Source: Thermoleophilaceae bacterium | GTDB taxonomy: Bacteria > Actinomycetota > Thermoleophilia > Solirubrobacterales > Thermoleophilaceae | Direction: 5' to 3' | NCBI GenBank assembly: GCA_025928265.1 | Contig: JAICJV010000004.1 | Location: 1-64,000 of the forward strand | DNA length: 64,000 nt | Part shown: piece by piece, positions 47,850 through 56,720 of the stretch | Numbering within the stretch: position 1 is the first letter of the stretch | How the letters are laid out: each line of letters starts with the position of its first letter | Made by a program: the position numbers and the translations under genes | The notes under the pieces: model-generated | What the model was told of the DNA's origin: nothing | Database searches by the model: none | What the model saw: only the letters and a program-made list of their open reading frames with translations

Positions 47850-47930
47850 GCGAGGATGAGATGGAGCCCGCGTCGTCAGCGATGAGATTTCCCCGGCGCG
47901 CCGCTCGTCGGGCGGATATCTCATCCTCGC
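47850..47930. repeat. Inverted repeat with 13-bp perfect arms
   Basis: GCGAGGATGAGAT (47850-47862) / ATCTCATCCTCGC (47918-47930). Confidence 0.85.
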
Positions 47931-48703
47931 TTGTCGTTTCCGTGGAAGAGCTTCAGCGTGTCGGCGCGCAGCCCCACGCGGAGCGTCTCGAGCGAGATCA
48001 CGTCCGCCGGCAGCACGTTGCCGAGGTTCACCGCCTGGCCGAAGTGCCGGATGAACCAGACCTGCTGGTGCTTCTGCGGCGCCTCGAAGATCAGCTTGGC
48101 GGCGGGGATCTCGTGCACGATCTCGTCGATCAGCCCCTCGCGTGGCTCGCCGTTCGGCCGGTAGAGGCCCGTGTCGCCGGTAGCGCGACCCTCGCAGATC
48201 ACCTTCGTCGCCCCGGCGTCGAGGGCGTCGCGGATGAGCTGCACCCAGCGGTACGGGGCGAGCAGCGCGTTCGGGTCCTTCTCCCCCACCTCCGCGAACA
48301 CGGTGAAGCGCTTAGCAAGCCGGCCGATCATCTCGAGCTTCTGGTCCGGCGGGATCTCGAGCGTTCCGCTCGACACCTCCACGTGCTCGATGCCGAGCTC
48401 GTCGAGCCAGGCGGCGAGCTCGTCGACGCGCCCGCGCAGCCAGGCGAGCTCCGTCAGCGTCCCGCCGAGCGCGACCGGCACACCCGCGGCGCGATAGCAG
48501 TCGATCTTCCGCCGCACGTCGCGGGTCACGTAGGCCGAACCCCAGCCGAGCCGCACCAGGTCGACGTACTCGGCCGCCATCGACATCAGGCCCTCGGCCT
48601 CGAACGTCGTGAGGCCGGTGTCGATCACGTGGGTGACGCCCTCCTCCCGTGGCTTAGGCGGACGCTCAGGAAGGTCGAGGAAATCCGGCATTTCGCGGAG
48701 CAC
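47921..48703 (-). CDS. Phosphosulfolactate synthase (ComA) family protein
   Basis: FLDLPERPPKPREEGVTHVIDTGL...YVDLVRLGWGSAYV, FEAPQKHQQVWFIRHFG. Confidence 0.85.
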   Translation of the reverse strand: MLREMPDFLDLPERPPKPREEGVTHVIDTGLTTFEAEGLMSMAAEYVDLVRLGWGSAYVTRDVRRKIDCYRAAGVPVALGGTLTELAWLRGRVDELAAWLDELGIEHVEVSSGTLEIPPDQKLEMIGRLAKRFTVFAEVGEKDPNALLAPYRWVQLIRDALDAGATKVICEGRATGDTGLYRPNGEPREGLIDEIVHEIPAAKLIFEAPQKHQQVWFIRHFGQAVNLGNVLPADVISLETLRVGLRADTLKLFHGNDKRG

Positions 48704-48730
48704 CCTACTGGGGTGCCCGCTGATGGTCTC

Positions 48731-49531
48731 TCAGGCCTTCGCCTTCTTACGTGCGTCCTTCAGCGACTGCTCCAGCGCTGCCATCAGGTCCGGCACGGCG
48801 TCCGGCTCGCCGCGCTCCTCGGGCTGCTCGATCTTCTGCCCCTTGCGCTTCTTGTTGACGACCTTCTGGAGCCGCTTGCGGTACTCGTCGTCGTGCTTGC
48901 CGGGGTCCCAGTCGGCACCGAGCGCCTCGATCAGGTCGACCGCCGCGTCGAGCTCCTTCTTCGACGGCTTCGTGCTCTTGCCGCTCGCGCTCGCCACGTC
49001 CTTCGTCGCGCGCACCTCGTCGTGGAAGCGCATCGTCGTGAGGGTGAGGGCGCCGTCGCGGGCGCGCACGATCGCCAGGTGCTCCTTCGCGCGCATCACG
49101 AAGCGCCCGAGCGCGGCGCGGTCGCTCTTCTCCATCACGCCGAGCAGGAGCCGGTACGCGCGCGCCGCACCCTCGTCGTCGCCCGCCGGCACGAGCCAGT
49201 AGGGGTGGTCGAAGTAGATCGGGTCGATGTCCTCGACCTCGACGAACCGCTCGATGTCGATGGTGCGCGTCTTGCGCGGCTCGACGGCCTCGAGGTCCTC
49301 GTCGGTGACGATCACCTGTTCCCCGTTGCCCGTCTCGTAGCTCCGCGTGACCGCCTCGTACGGGACCTCCTTGTCCTCCTCGGAGCACCAGCGCTGCATC
49401 TCGATCGGCACCCTGTCCTTCTCGTGCAGCTGATGGAAGTGGAGGTCGAGGTCGCGCACCGCGCTCACGAGCTGGACCGGCACGTTCACGAGCCCGAAGC
49501 TCAGCGACCCGCTCCACAGCGCGCGCGGCAC
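48731..49531 (-). CDS. ku: Ku protein (NHEJ), paralogue 1
   Basis: PRALWSGSLSFGLVNVPVQLVSAV...HFHQLHEKDRVPIEMQRWCSEEDKEVPYE. Confidence 0.95.
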   Translation of the reverse strand: MPRALWSGSLSFGLVNVPVQLVSAVRDLDLHFHQLHEKDRVPIEMQRWCSEEDKEVPYEAVTRSYETGNGEQVIVTDEDLEAVEPRKTRTIDIERFVEVEDIDPIYFDHPYWLVPAGDDEGAARAYRLLLGVMEKSDRAALGRFVMRAKEHLAIVRARDGALTLTTMRFHDEVRATKDVASASGKSTKPSKKELDAAVDLIEALGADWDPGKHDDEYRKRLQKVVNKKRKGQKIEQPEERGEPDAVPDLMAALEQSLKDARKKAKA

Positions 49532-49532
49532 G

Positions 49533-50309
49533 TCAGCTCTTCCCCGAGAGGCTGGCCTCGAGCGCGGCCATCAGGTCGCCCGACTCGGGCGCCTCGCTCG
49601 GCTGCGGCAGCTTGTCGAGCCTGCCCTTCGCCTTCGCCTCGATGTACTCGAGCAGCCGCTCGCGATAGGTGTCCTCGAAGTCGTCCGGCTTGAAGTCGGC
49701 CTCGAGCGTCTCCACGAGCTTGCCGGCCATCTGCAGCTCGCGCGACGACGGCTTGCGCGACGGCGTCGGGATGTCGAGGTCCTTCACCGGCACGAGCTCG
49801 TCGTGGAAGCGCATCGTGTTCAGGGCCAGCACGCCATCGATCGCGCGCAGCGCCACCAGGTACTCGCGGTTGTGGAACACCCAGCGTCCGATGCCGGCGC
49901 GGTCGGCCTTCGCGAGCGCGTCGTGCAAGAGCCGGTAGGCGTCCTTGCCCTTGTCCTGGCTGCCCAGGTAGTAGGTCTTGTCGAAGAAGACCGGGTCGAT
50001 GTCGGCGGCGCAGACGAACTCCTCGATCTCGATCAGGCGCGACTGCTCGCCGGCGGCGGCGTCGAGCTCCTCCTTCTCGAGCACGACGTACTTACCGTCG
50101 GAGACCTCGTACCCCTTGACGACCTCCCCATACGGGACCTCCTTGTCCTCCTTCGGGCAGATCCTCTTGTGCTCGATGCGCGCGCCGTCGTCCTGGTGCA
50201 CCTCGTGAAAGTGCACGGTCTTGTCCTCGGTCGCGGAGTGGACCTTGATCGGGACGAAGACGCCCGCGAACGCAATCGTGCCGTTCCATATCGAGCGCAG
50301 TGCCATCAC
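49533..50309 (-). CDS. ku: Ku protein (NHEJ), paralogue 2
   Basis: ALRSIWNGTIAFAGVFVPIKVHSATEDKTVHFHEVHQDDGARIEHKRICPKEDKEVPYGEVVKGYE. Confidence 0.95.
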   Translation of the reverse strand: MMALRSIWNGTIAFAGVFVPIKVHSATEDKTVHFHEVHQDDGARIEHKRICPKEDKEVPYGEVVKGYEVSDGKYVVLEKEELDAAAGEQSRLIEIEEFVCAADIDPVFFDKTYYLGSQDKGKDAYRLLHDALAKADRAGIGRWVFHNREYLVALRAIDGVLALNTMRFHDELVPVKDLDIPTPSRKPSSRELQMAGKLVETLEADFKPDDFEDTYRERLLEYIEAKAKGRLDKLPQPSEAPESGDLMAALEASLSGKS

Positions 50310-50348
50310 CGCGGCTCTACCCGGAATGGCGCGCGAGATACTCGCCGG

Positions 50349-51290
50349 CTACGGCGCGGCGGCCTGCGCCTTGTCGGCGCCGAGAACGACGATCACGTCG
50401 GCGCTGCCGCCCTGCGACAGCGATTGCTGGTCCGCCGGCTCGACCTGGGCGATGTCCAGCTTGCGCCGCACGAGCGACGCCTTGTCACTTGCCCCCGGCC
50501 TGTAGAGCACGACCGACTCGTTCACCTGGCCCTGGAGCGAGTTGTCCTCGTTGCCGACCTGGAAGCCCTCCTGCCCGAGCTTCGTGCCGACCTGGCTCGC
50601 CAGTCCGTTGACGGTCGTGCCGTTGAGGACGGCCACCGACACATCCTGGGGCTGGATCGAGGGCGTCGACGACTTGGACGACGACTTCTTCTTCGACGTG
50701 TCGCCGTTCGCCGCGGCATGCTTGGCCGGCGAGGACGTGCCCGAGCTGTCGTTCGAGAGCTGCGTGAGCCCGTACGCGATCCCGCCGCCCACGACGAGGA
50801 TCCCGACCAGGAGGATGGCGAGGTAGCGCGCCGCCGGAAGGCGGTCCGTCGCGCGGCGATACCACGGGTCGCCTCCGTTCGAGGAGTCGCCGGCCGAGCC
50901 GAGGATCGTGGTCTGGCCGCCGGTGTGCACGCGCGGGACCGGCGGGTGGGTGCCGGGAGGTGCCGCCGTGGTGGGACGCGTGGCCGTCGCGGTGCCTCCG
51001 CCGCCGCCGGCCGCAGCCGCCGCGGCTCCGGCAGTGCCCGCGGCGGTGGCCGGAGCTGCAGGTCGCGCGGGAGTGGCCGCGCCGGTCTGCGCAGCCGCGG
51101 TCTGTGGCGCAGGCCGCGTGGTCACCCGCCCGCCCTGGGCCGCCTCCATCGACCGCTCAGGCGCGCGCCCCGCCCAGTCGCGCAGGCGGCGGACGTCGCG
51201 TGCCTGCGAGAAGTAGAGCGCGGAGAGGATCGCGAGCCCGGGTATCGCGGCGATGCCCGCGTAAGAGCCGATCTCCTGTATCAGTCGCAC
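50349..51290 (-). CDS. LytR C-terminal domain (LytR_C) membrane protein
   Basis: SVAVLNGTTVNGLASQVGTKLGQEGFQVGNE...ADVIVVLGAD; TM and low-complexity linker. Confidence 0.85.
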   Translation of the reverse strand: MRLIQEIGSYAGIAAIPGLAILSALYFSQARDVRRLRDWAGRAPERSMEAAQGGRVTTRPAPQTAAAQTGAATPARPAAPATAAGTAGAAAAAAGGGGGTATATRPTTAAPPGTHPPVPRVHTGGQTTILGSAGDSSNGGDPWYRRATDRLPAARYLAILLVGILVVGGGIAYGLTQLSNDSSGTSSPAKHAAANGDTSKKKSSSKSSTPSIQPQDVSVAVLNGTTVNGLASQVGTKLGQEGFQVGNEDNSLQGQVNESVVLYRPGASDKASLVRRKLDIAQVEPADQQSLSQGGSADVIVVLGADKAQAAAP

Positions 51291-51323
51291 GTTCCCGTCG
51301 AACCTTAATCCCCGGCCAGGCCG

Positions 51324-53222
51324 TTACTCGGGCGCGGGAGTCCCCGCTTCGAACGTGTCCGGCACCCGACGCCCTTCGGCGAGCGCAGCGACCGTGGCAG
51401 CCAGCCCCCGCGCATCCCCAGCGTAGACGAGCTCTTCCACCTGGGCGAAGGCTTCCTCGACCCAGTCGGGCTCGAGCGGCGGACGGACCGCCGCCATGAT
51501 CTTGTCCTCGGACGTCGCGCGCGGCTCCTCGTCGGGATTGAAGAGCTCCTCGTGCAGCTTTTCCCCGGGGCGGCGGCCGATTATCTCGATTGCGACATCG
51601 CGCTCCGGCTCCCTGCCTGAGAGTTGGATCATCTTTCGCGCCAGGTCGATGATCCGCACCGGCTCGCCCATCTCGAGCACGTAGATCTCACCGCCGACTC
51701 CCATGTTGCCCGCGCGGATGATCAGCTGCACGGCCTCCGGGATCGTCATGAAGTAGCGCGTCATGTTCTCGTCCGTCACGGTCAGAGGCCCCCCGGCGGC
51801 GATCTGGCGGCGGAAGATCGGCACGACCGAGCCCGATGAGCCCAGCACGTTGCCGAAGCGCACGGTGGTGAAGCGCGTCTGCTCGAACTGTCGCTGCGTG
51901 GCCTCCACCGCCCACTCCGCCAGCGTCTTGGACGCGCCCATGACGGTCGCCGGGCTCACCGCCTTGTCGGTCGAGACGAGCACGAAGCGCTTGGTCTTCG
52001 AGCGACCCGCGGCGGCGGCCACGATGCGCGTGCCCACCGAGTTGTTGCGCACGGCTTCGATCGGGTTCTCCTCCATCAGAGGCACGTGCTTGTAGGCGGC
52101 GGCGTGGAATACGACGCCCGGGTTGTACTCCTCGAAGATCTCGCTGATGCGGGTGGCGTCCTTGATGTCGGCCAGCACGGCGACGGTGCGCGCGAAGTGG
52201 CGGTCGGTCTCGAGCTCGCGGCGGACCTCGAAGAGACTGTTCTCCGCGTTGTCCACGAGGATCATGCGCTGCGGGCCCACGCGCGAGATCTGGCGGCACA
52301 GCTCCGAGCCGATCGAGCCGCCCGCGCCCGTGATGAGCACCGTCTCGCCCGCCAGATAACCGCCCACGCGGTCGACCTCGAGTCGCACGGGCTCGCGGCC
52401 CAGCACGTCCTCCACCTGCACCTCGCGCACCTGCCGCATCAGGTTCAGGCCGCCCGACAGGAGCTCGAAGACCGTCGGTAGCGTGCGCACCGGGATCTCG
52501 CGCGCGCGACACGCCGTCACGACCTTCTGGCGCAACACGCCCGGAGCGGACGGGATCGCGATGATCACCTCGTCGGGCTCCGCGCCGTCGAGCACGCGCG
52601 GGAGCTCGTCCGTCGTGCCCTCGACCTTCAGCCCCGCGATGCGCATGCCCTGCTTGCGCGGGTCGTCGTCGACGAAGCCGATCGGCACGCCGCCGAGGCC
52701 CGGGTTGCGCCGCAGCTCCGCCGCCACGAGCTGGCCGCCGTTGCCTGCGCCGACGATCAGCACCTCGCGCGCGCTGCTGCGCGCCATCGGCCCGCGGAAC
52801 GGACGCCGCTCGGTCAGCATGCGGACAACGAAGCGCGTGCCGCTGATGAGCGCGAGCGTGAGAAGCAGGTCGAGCGCGATCACGCCGCGCGGCGGATCCA
52901 CCGTGACGCTCGTGGGGATCAGGAAGAAGACCGCGACGAGCGCGGTGCTCGCCATGACCACGGCGCGCACGATCGCCTCGAAGTCCTTCGCGTCCACGAA
53001 GCGCCAGAGCTTGTGGTAGAGCCCGTTCGCCCAGAAGATCACGATCTTGCCCGCCACGACGAACCAGATCGAGCCGAGCAGCAGGTCGTTGTAGCGATCG
53101 GGGATCGACGGGTCGAAGCGCAGGACGAACGCGAGCAGGTACGCCAGCGCGACGAGGCATGCGTCGATAACCGCCTGTGCGAGGCGTCGTGCTACGACCG
53201 ATGCGGATAGACGGCTGAACAT
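51324..53222 (-). CDS. Polysaccharide biosynthesis protein, CapD/PglF-type dehydratase
   Basis: N-terminal TM, VLIVGAGNGGQLVAAELR, VLITGAGGSIGSELCRQI, VFHAAAYKHVPLMEENP. Confidence 0.94.
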   Translation of the reverse strand: MFSRLSASVVARRLAQAVIDACLVALAYLLAFVLRFDPSIPDRYNDLLLGSIWFVVAGKIVIFWANGLYHKLWRFVDAKDFEAIVRAVVMASTALVAVFFLIPTSVTVDPPRGVIALDLLLTLALISGTRFVVRMLTERRPFRGPMARSSAREVLIVGAGNGGQLVAAELRRNPGLGGVPIGFVDDDPRKQGMRIAGLKVEGTTDELPRVLDGAEPDEVIIAIPSAPGVLRQKVVTACRAREIPVRTLPTVFELLSGGLNLMRQVREVQVEDVLGREPVRLEVDRVGGYLAGETVLITGAGGSIGSELCRQISRVGPQRMILVDNAENSLFEVRRELETDRHFARTVAVLADIKDATRISEIFEEYNPGVVFHAAAYKHVPLMEENPIEAVRNNSVGTRIVAAAAGRSKTKRFVLVSTDKAVSPATVMGASKTLAEWAVEATQRQFEQTRFTTVRFGNVLGSSGSVVPIFRRQIAAGGPLTVTDENMTRYFMTIPEAVQLIIRAGNMGVGGEIYVLEMGEPVRIIDLARKMIQLSGREPERDVAIEIIGRRPGEKLHEELFNPDEEPRATSEDKIMAAVRPPLEPDWVEEAFAQVEELVYAGDARGLAATVAALAEGRRVPDTFEAGTPAPE

Positions 53223-53235
53223 TGGTGGCGGTCGG

Positions 53236-54231
53236 TCAGTCTACGGCCGAAAGCAGCTGCTTTATCAACACGCGAGGGTCGCGGCGGACGCGGTTCACCG
53301 CCCCGTCCCCCCGCTTCTCCAGCTCGATCTCGGTGGGGTCCGAGAGGCGCCGCAGACGACCCTCCCTCAGAAGAAGCTCGTCGACCGCGCCCAGCCGGCC
53401 CTCGAACGTCGTGTAGACGGGCGTGCCGAGCGCGACCGCTTCGCGGTTCATGGTACCCCCGGCCGAGACGACCGTATCGGCGAAGGCGACCAGGCTCGGC
53501 GCGTCGATAGCGCGCTCGGGCACGATGAAGCCGCCCGCGCGCGCAAGCTCGGCGCGCTGCTCGGCGGTGCGCGGCAGCACCACCGCCTGCGCCGCTCCGC
53601 GGACGCGCTCGAGCACCTGCGCGAACAGGTCGTTCTCGAAGCGGTGGTAGAGCGAGACGTCGGGCGGCGTGCGCAGGACCACGATCGGCTGGGCGCTGTC
53701 GAGGCCCAACTCCTGCAGCACTGCCGGATCCGGCTCGAAGTCCGCCAGGTAGTACTCCTCCTTCAGCCCCTCGTACGCGCGGATCTTGCCGCGCGCGCCG
53801 TACTGGTACAGGCGCTCGGGCGGGATCGCGTCGGGCACGACGACCGCCTTCGCCAGGCGGCAGTTCACGTTGTGCTGCACGCGCGCCCACTCGTAGTCGA
53901 ACGCGGTCGAGGCCGGGATCCGCCGCAGCCAGGCGGCGACCGTCACGTCGTTCGAGCCGTGTCCCATGGCCACGTCGAAGCGCCTGCCCCGGGCCCAGCG
54001 CGCGAGCGCGTACGACCGCGAGAAGAGCCCGCCCGCCTTGTCGATCAGCCGCCCGCCGCGGTGGCGCCCGATCGCGGTGTGCTCGATGCCGAAGCGCTCG
54101 CACAGCTCGAGCGTCTGCGCGAAGTCGCGCGCGGTCACCTCAACCTCGTGACCGTCCTCGCGCATCCGCTCGATCAGCGGGCGGAAGACCATCACGTGCG
54201 GGCTGTTGGTGAGGTCTACCCAGACGCGCAC
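53236..54231 (-). CDS. DUF354 family glycosyltransferase-like protein
   Basis: MRVWVDLTNSPHVMVFRPLIERMREDGHEVEVTARDFAQTLEL. Confidence 0.88.
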   Translation of the reverse strand: MRVWVDLTNSPHVMVFRPLIERMREDGHEVEVTARDFAQTLELCERFGIEHTAIGRHRGGRLIDKAGGLFSRSYALARWARGRRFDVAMGHGSNDVTVAAWLRRIPASTAFDYEWARVQHNVNCRLAKAVVVPDAIPPERLYQYGARGKIRAYEGLKEEYYLADFEPDPAVLQELGLDSAQPIVVLRTPPDVSLYHRFENDLFAQVLERVRGAAQAVVLPRTAEQRAELARAGGFIVPERAIDAPSLVAFADTVVSAGGTMNREAVALGTPVYTTFEGRLGAVDELLLREGRLRRLSDPTEIELEKRGDGAVNRVRRDPRVLIKQLLSAVD

Positions 54232-55286
54232 GCCGCGATGACCTCGTCGATCGCGCGCTCGTCGAGCAGCGGGCCCATCGGCAGGGCGAGGTGGGTGCGG
54301 GCCGCCTCGGCGGTGCCGGGCAGGTCGACCATCGGCGGGTAGTCGGCCATCGCCGGCTGCTCGTGCGCGGGACGGCGGTAGTAGACGCGTGCGCCGATCT
54401 CGCGCTCGGCCAGCGTGCGCTGAAGCTCGTCCGCCCTGTCCGACTGCACGACGTAGAGGTGGAAGACGTGCTCCTCGTCCTCGAAGCGCGGCGGCTCGAC
54501 GCCGTCTGCACTGCCCAGCCCGCGCGCCTCGTACGCGCGCGCGACGCGCCTGCGCGCCTCGTTCCAGCCGTCGAGGTCGGGCAGCAGCACGCGCAGCGCC
54601 GCCGCCTGGAGCGCATCGAGGCGCGAGTTGTAGCCCACCTCGGTGAACGTGGTCTTGTCGGTCGAGCCGTGGAAGCGCAGCCTGCGGGCGAGCTCCGCGA
54701 CCTCGTCGTCGTCGGTCACGATGGCGCCGCCGTCGCCCAGGCCCCCCAGGTTCTTGGAGGGAAAGAACGAGAAGGTGGCGACGTCGCCCCAGGTGCCCGC
54801 GCGCCGGTCGTCGCGGCGCGCGCCATGGGCCTGCGCGGCGTCCTCCACGACCGGCACCCCGAGGCCGCGGACGTCGGGGGCGAGGCGGCCGAAGAGGTCC
54901 ACCGACACGATCGCCTTCGTCCTGCCCGTCATGGCTGCCTGCACCGACTCGCGCGTGACGCAGAAGGTCTCGGGGTCGACGTCGCAGAACACCGGTCGCG
55001 CGCCGATGCTCGCGATGGCCTCGGCGCTCGCGTAGAAGGTGAACGACGGGACCACGACGTCGTCACCCGGCTCCACACCCAGTGCGCGCAGCGAGATGCT
55101 GATGGCGTCGGTTCCGTTGCCCACGCCGACGCAGTGGCGGGCGCCGCAGTAGTCCGCGAACTCGCGCTCGAACGCCTCCACCTCCGGACCCAGGATGTAG
55201 CGGCCGGACCGCGCGACGTCCGCCAGCCGCTCCGCGATCCGATCCATGTACGGCTCTAAGGAAGTTGCGAACAGGGGGACCGGCAC
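54216..55286 (-). CDS. DegT/DnrJ/EryC1/StrS family aminotransferase
   Basis: GVGNGTDAISISLRALGVEPGDDVVVPSFTFYAS, VVEDAAQAHGA, FSFFPSKNLGGLGDGGAIVT. Confidence 0.95.
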   Translation of the reverse strand: MPVPLFATSLEPYMDRIAERLADVARSGRYILGPEVEAFEREFADYCGARHCVGVGNGTDAISISLRALGVEPGDDVVVPSFTFYASAEAIASIGARPVFCDVDPETFCVTRESVQAAMTGRTKAIVSVDLFGRLAPDVRGLGVPVVEDAAQAHGARRDDRRAGTWGDVATFSFFPSKNLGGLGDGGAIVTDDDEVAELARRLRFHGSTDKTTFTEVGYNSRLDALQAAALRVLLPDLDGWNEARRRVARAYEARGLGSADGVEPPRFEDEEHVFHLYVVQSDRADELQRTLAEREIGARVYYRRPAHEQPAMADYPPMVDLPGTAEAARTHLALPMGPLLDERAIDEVIAACASG

Positions 55287-55310
55287 GGGCCGCTACCCTA
55301 GCCGCACTCC

Positions 55311-55949
55311 ATGCTGGTGCTGGCTTCTGTGACCGACCGGCTGGTGGACTTCGCCGTGAACGTCGTGGGCGACCTCGGTATTGCCGGGATCTTCGTCCTG
55401 ATGGTTCCGGAGTCCGCCTGCATCCCCATCCCGAGCGAGGCGACGATGCTGTTCGCCGGCTTCAACGTGTCCGAGGGGAAGTACACGCTGCTCGCGGCCG
55501 TGGCGGCGGGGGTCGCGGCGAACGTGATCGGCTCCTGGATCGCCTACGCGATCGGCTACTACGGGCGCATCGAGCTGCTCGAGCGGCACGGCAACAAGCT
55601 GCACATCAAGAAGTCGCACATCGACACCGCGGACCGCTGGTTCGCGAAGCACGGCGAGGCGACGGTGTTCTTCGCGCGCATGCTGCCGATCGTGCGCACG
55701 TTCATCTCTCTCCCGGCGGGCGCCGCACGGATGCCGTTCGGGCGCTTCACTCTCTTCACCACGCTCGGCTGCATCCCGTGGGTGTTCATGCTCGCGTTCG
55801 TCGGCAAGCAGGCCGGCGACAACTGGACCAAGTGGAAGGACTCACTGCACTACGTCGACTACACGGTGGCCGCGCTGATCGTGATCGGCGTCGTCTATCT
55901 GATCGTGCGCTCGCGGCGTCGCCGGCGCGCGGTCCCCGAGGCGGCCTGA
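55311..55949 (+). CDS. DedA family membrane protein
   Basis: VLMVPESACIPIPSEATMLFAGF, FFARMLPIVRTFISLPAGAARMPFGRF. Confidence 0.92.
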   Translation: MLVLASVTDRLVDFAVNVVGDLGIAGIFVLMVPESACIPIPSEATMLFAGFNVSEGKYTLLAAVAAGVAANVIGSWIAYAIGYYGRIELLERHGNKLHIKKSHIDTADRWFAKHGEATVFFARMLPIVRTFISLPAGAARMPFGRFTLFTTLGCIPWVFMLAFVGKQAGDNWTKWKDSLHYVDYTVAALIVIGVVYLIVRSRRRRRAVPEAA

Positions 55950-56710
55950 ACCTCCGCGAGGCTGTCGCCCTCGGGGCTCTTCAGGGGCCCGCAGAGCTGC
56001 TTCCCATTTCGTCGTCGGGCCACCTCGTGCTGGTGCCCGCGCTGCTGGGGTGGTCGTATGCCGAGCTCGACGACGACACGCGCAAGTCGTTCGAGGTGGC
56101 GCTGCACGCCGGGACCGCCGGCGCGCTCTTGATCGCGCTGCGGCACGAGGTCGCCGAGGTTCTGCGCGAGATGGACGGGCGGCGGCTCCTGCGGCATGCG
56201 CTGACGTTCATCCCGCCGGGGCTGGCGGCCTTCCTGTTCGAGCGGCCGATCGAGGAGCGGCTCGGGTCGCCGCGGGGGGTCGCGGGCGCGCAGCTGGTGG
56301 CGGGCGTGGTCCTCGCTGCTGCCGACCTCCGGCCGGCGGACCGCCCCCACGAGGACGCGACCGCTCTCGACGCGGTGCTGATCGGGCTGGGGCAGGCGTG
56401 CGCACTGGCGCCGGGCGTGTCGAGGAACGGAGCGACGTTGACCGCGGCGCGGCTGTTGCGGTTCGACCGGCGCTCCGCCAACCGCCTGTCGCGCCACGCC
56501 GCGCTGCCGATCATCCTGGCCGCGGCCGGGCTCAAGGGACTGCGGATGGCGCGCCGCGGGATGCCGCCGGGGATGCTCGCCGGCGCGGGTGCCGCCTTCG
56601 GCTCCACGCTCGTGTCGAGCCCGTTGGTGCGGATCGTGGACAACGCGCGGTCGTACGCGCCGTTCGCGGCGTACCGCGTCGCGCTCGGGGCTGTCTCCCT
56701 CATGCGCTTG
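55946..56710 (+). CDS. uppP: Undecaprenyl-diphosphate phosphatase UppP; no in-frame stop before purM
   Basis: (CTG)NLREAVALGALQGPAELLPISSSGHLVLVPALLGW; ALAPGVSRNGATLTAARLL; end given is the homology-supported extent. Confidence 0.85.
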
Positions 56711-56720
56711 AATGGGACCC

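Noticed and set aside
48731-50309. Complete NHEJ operon
   Set aside because: No LigD or polymerase/ligase domain gene adjacent
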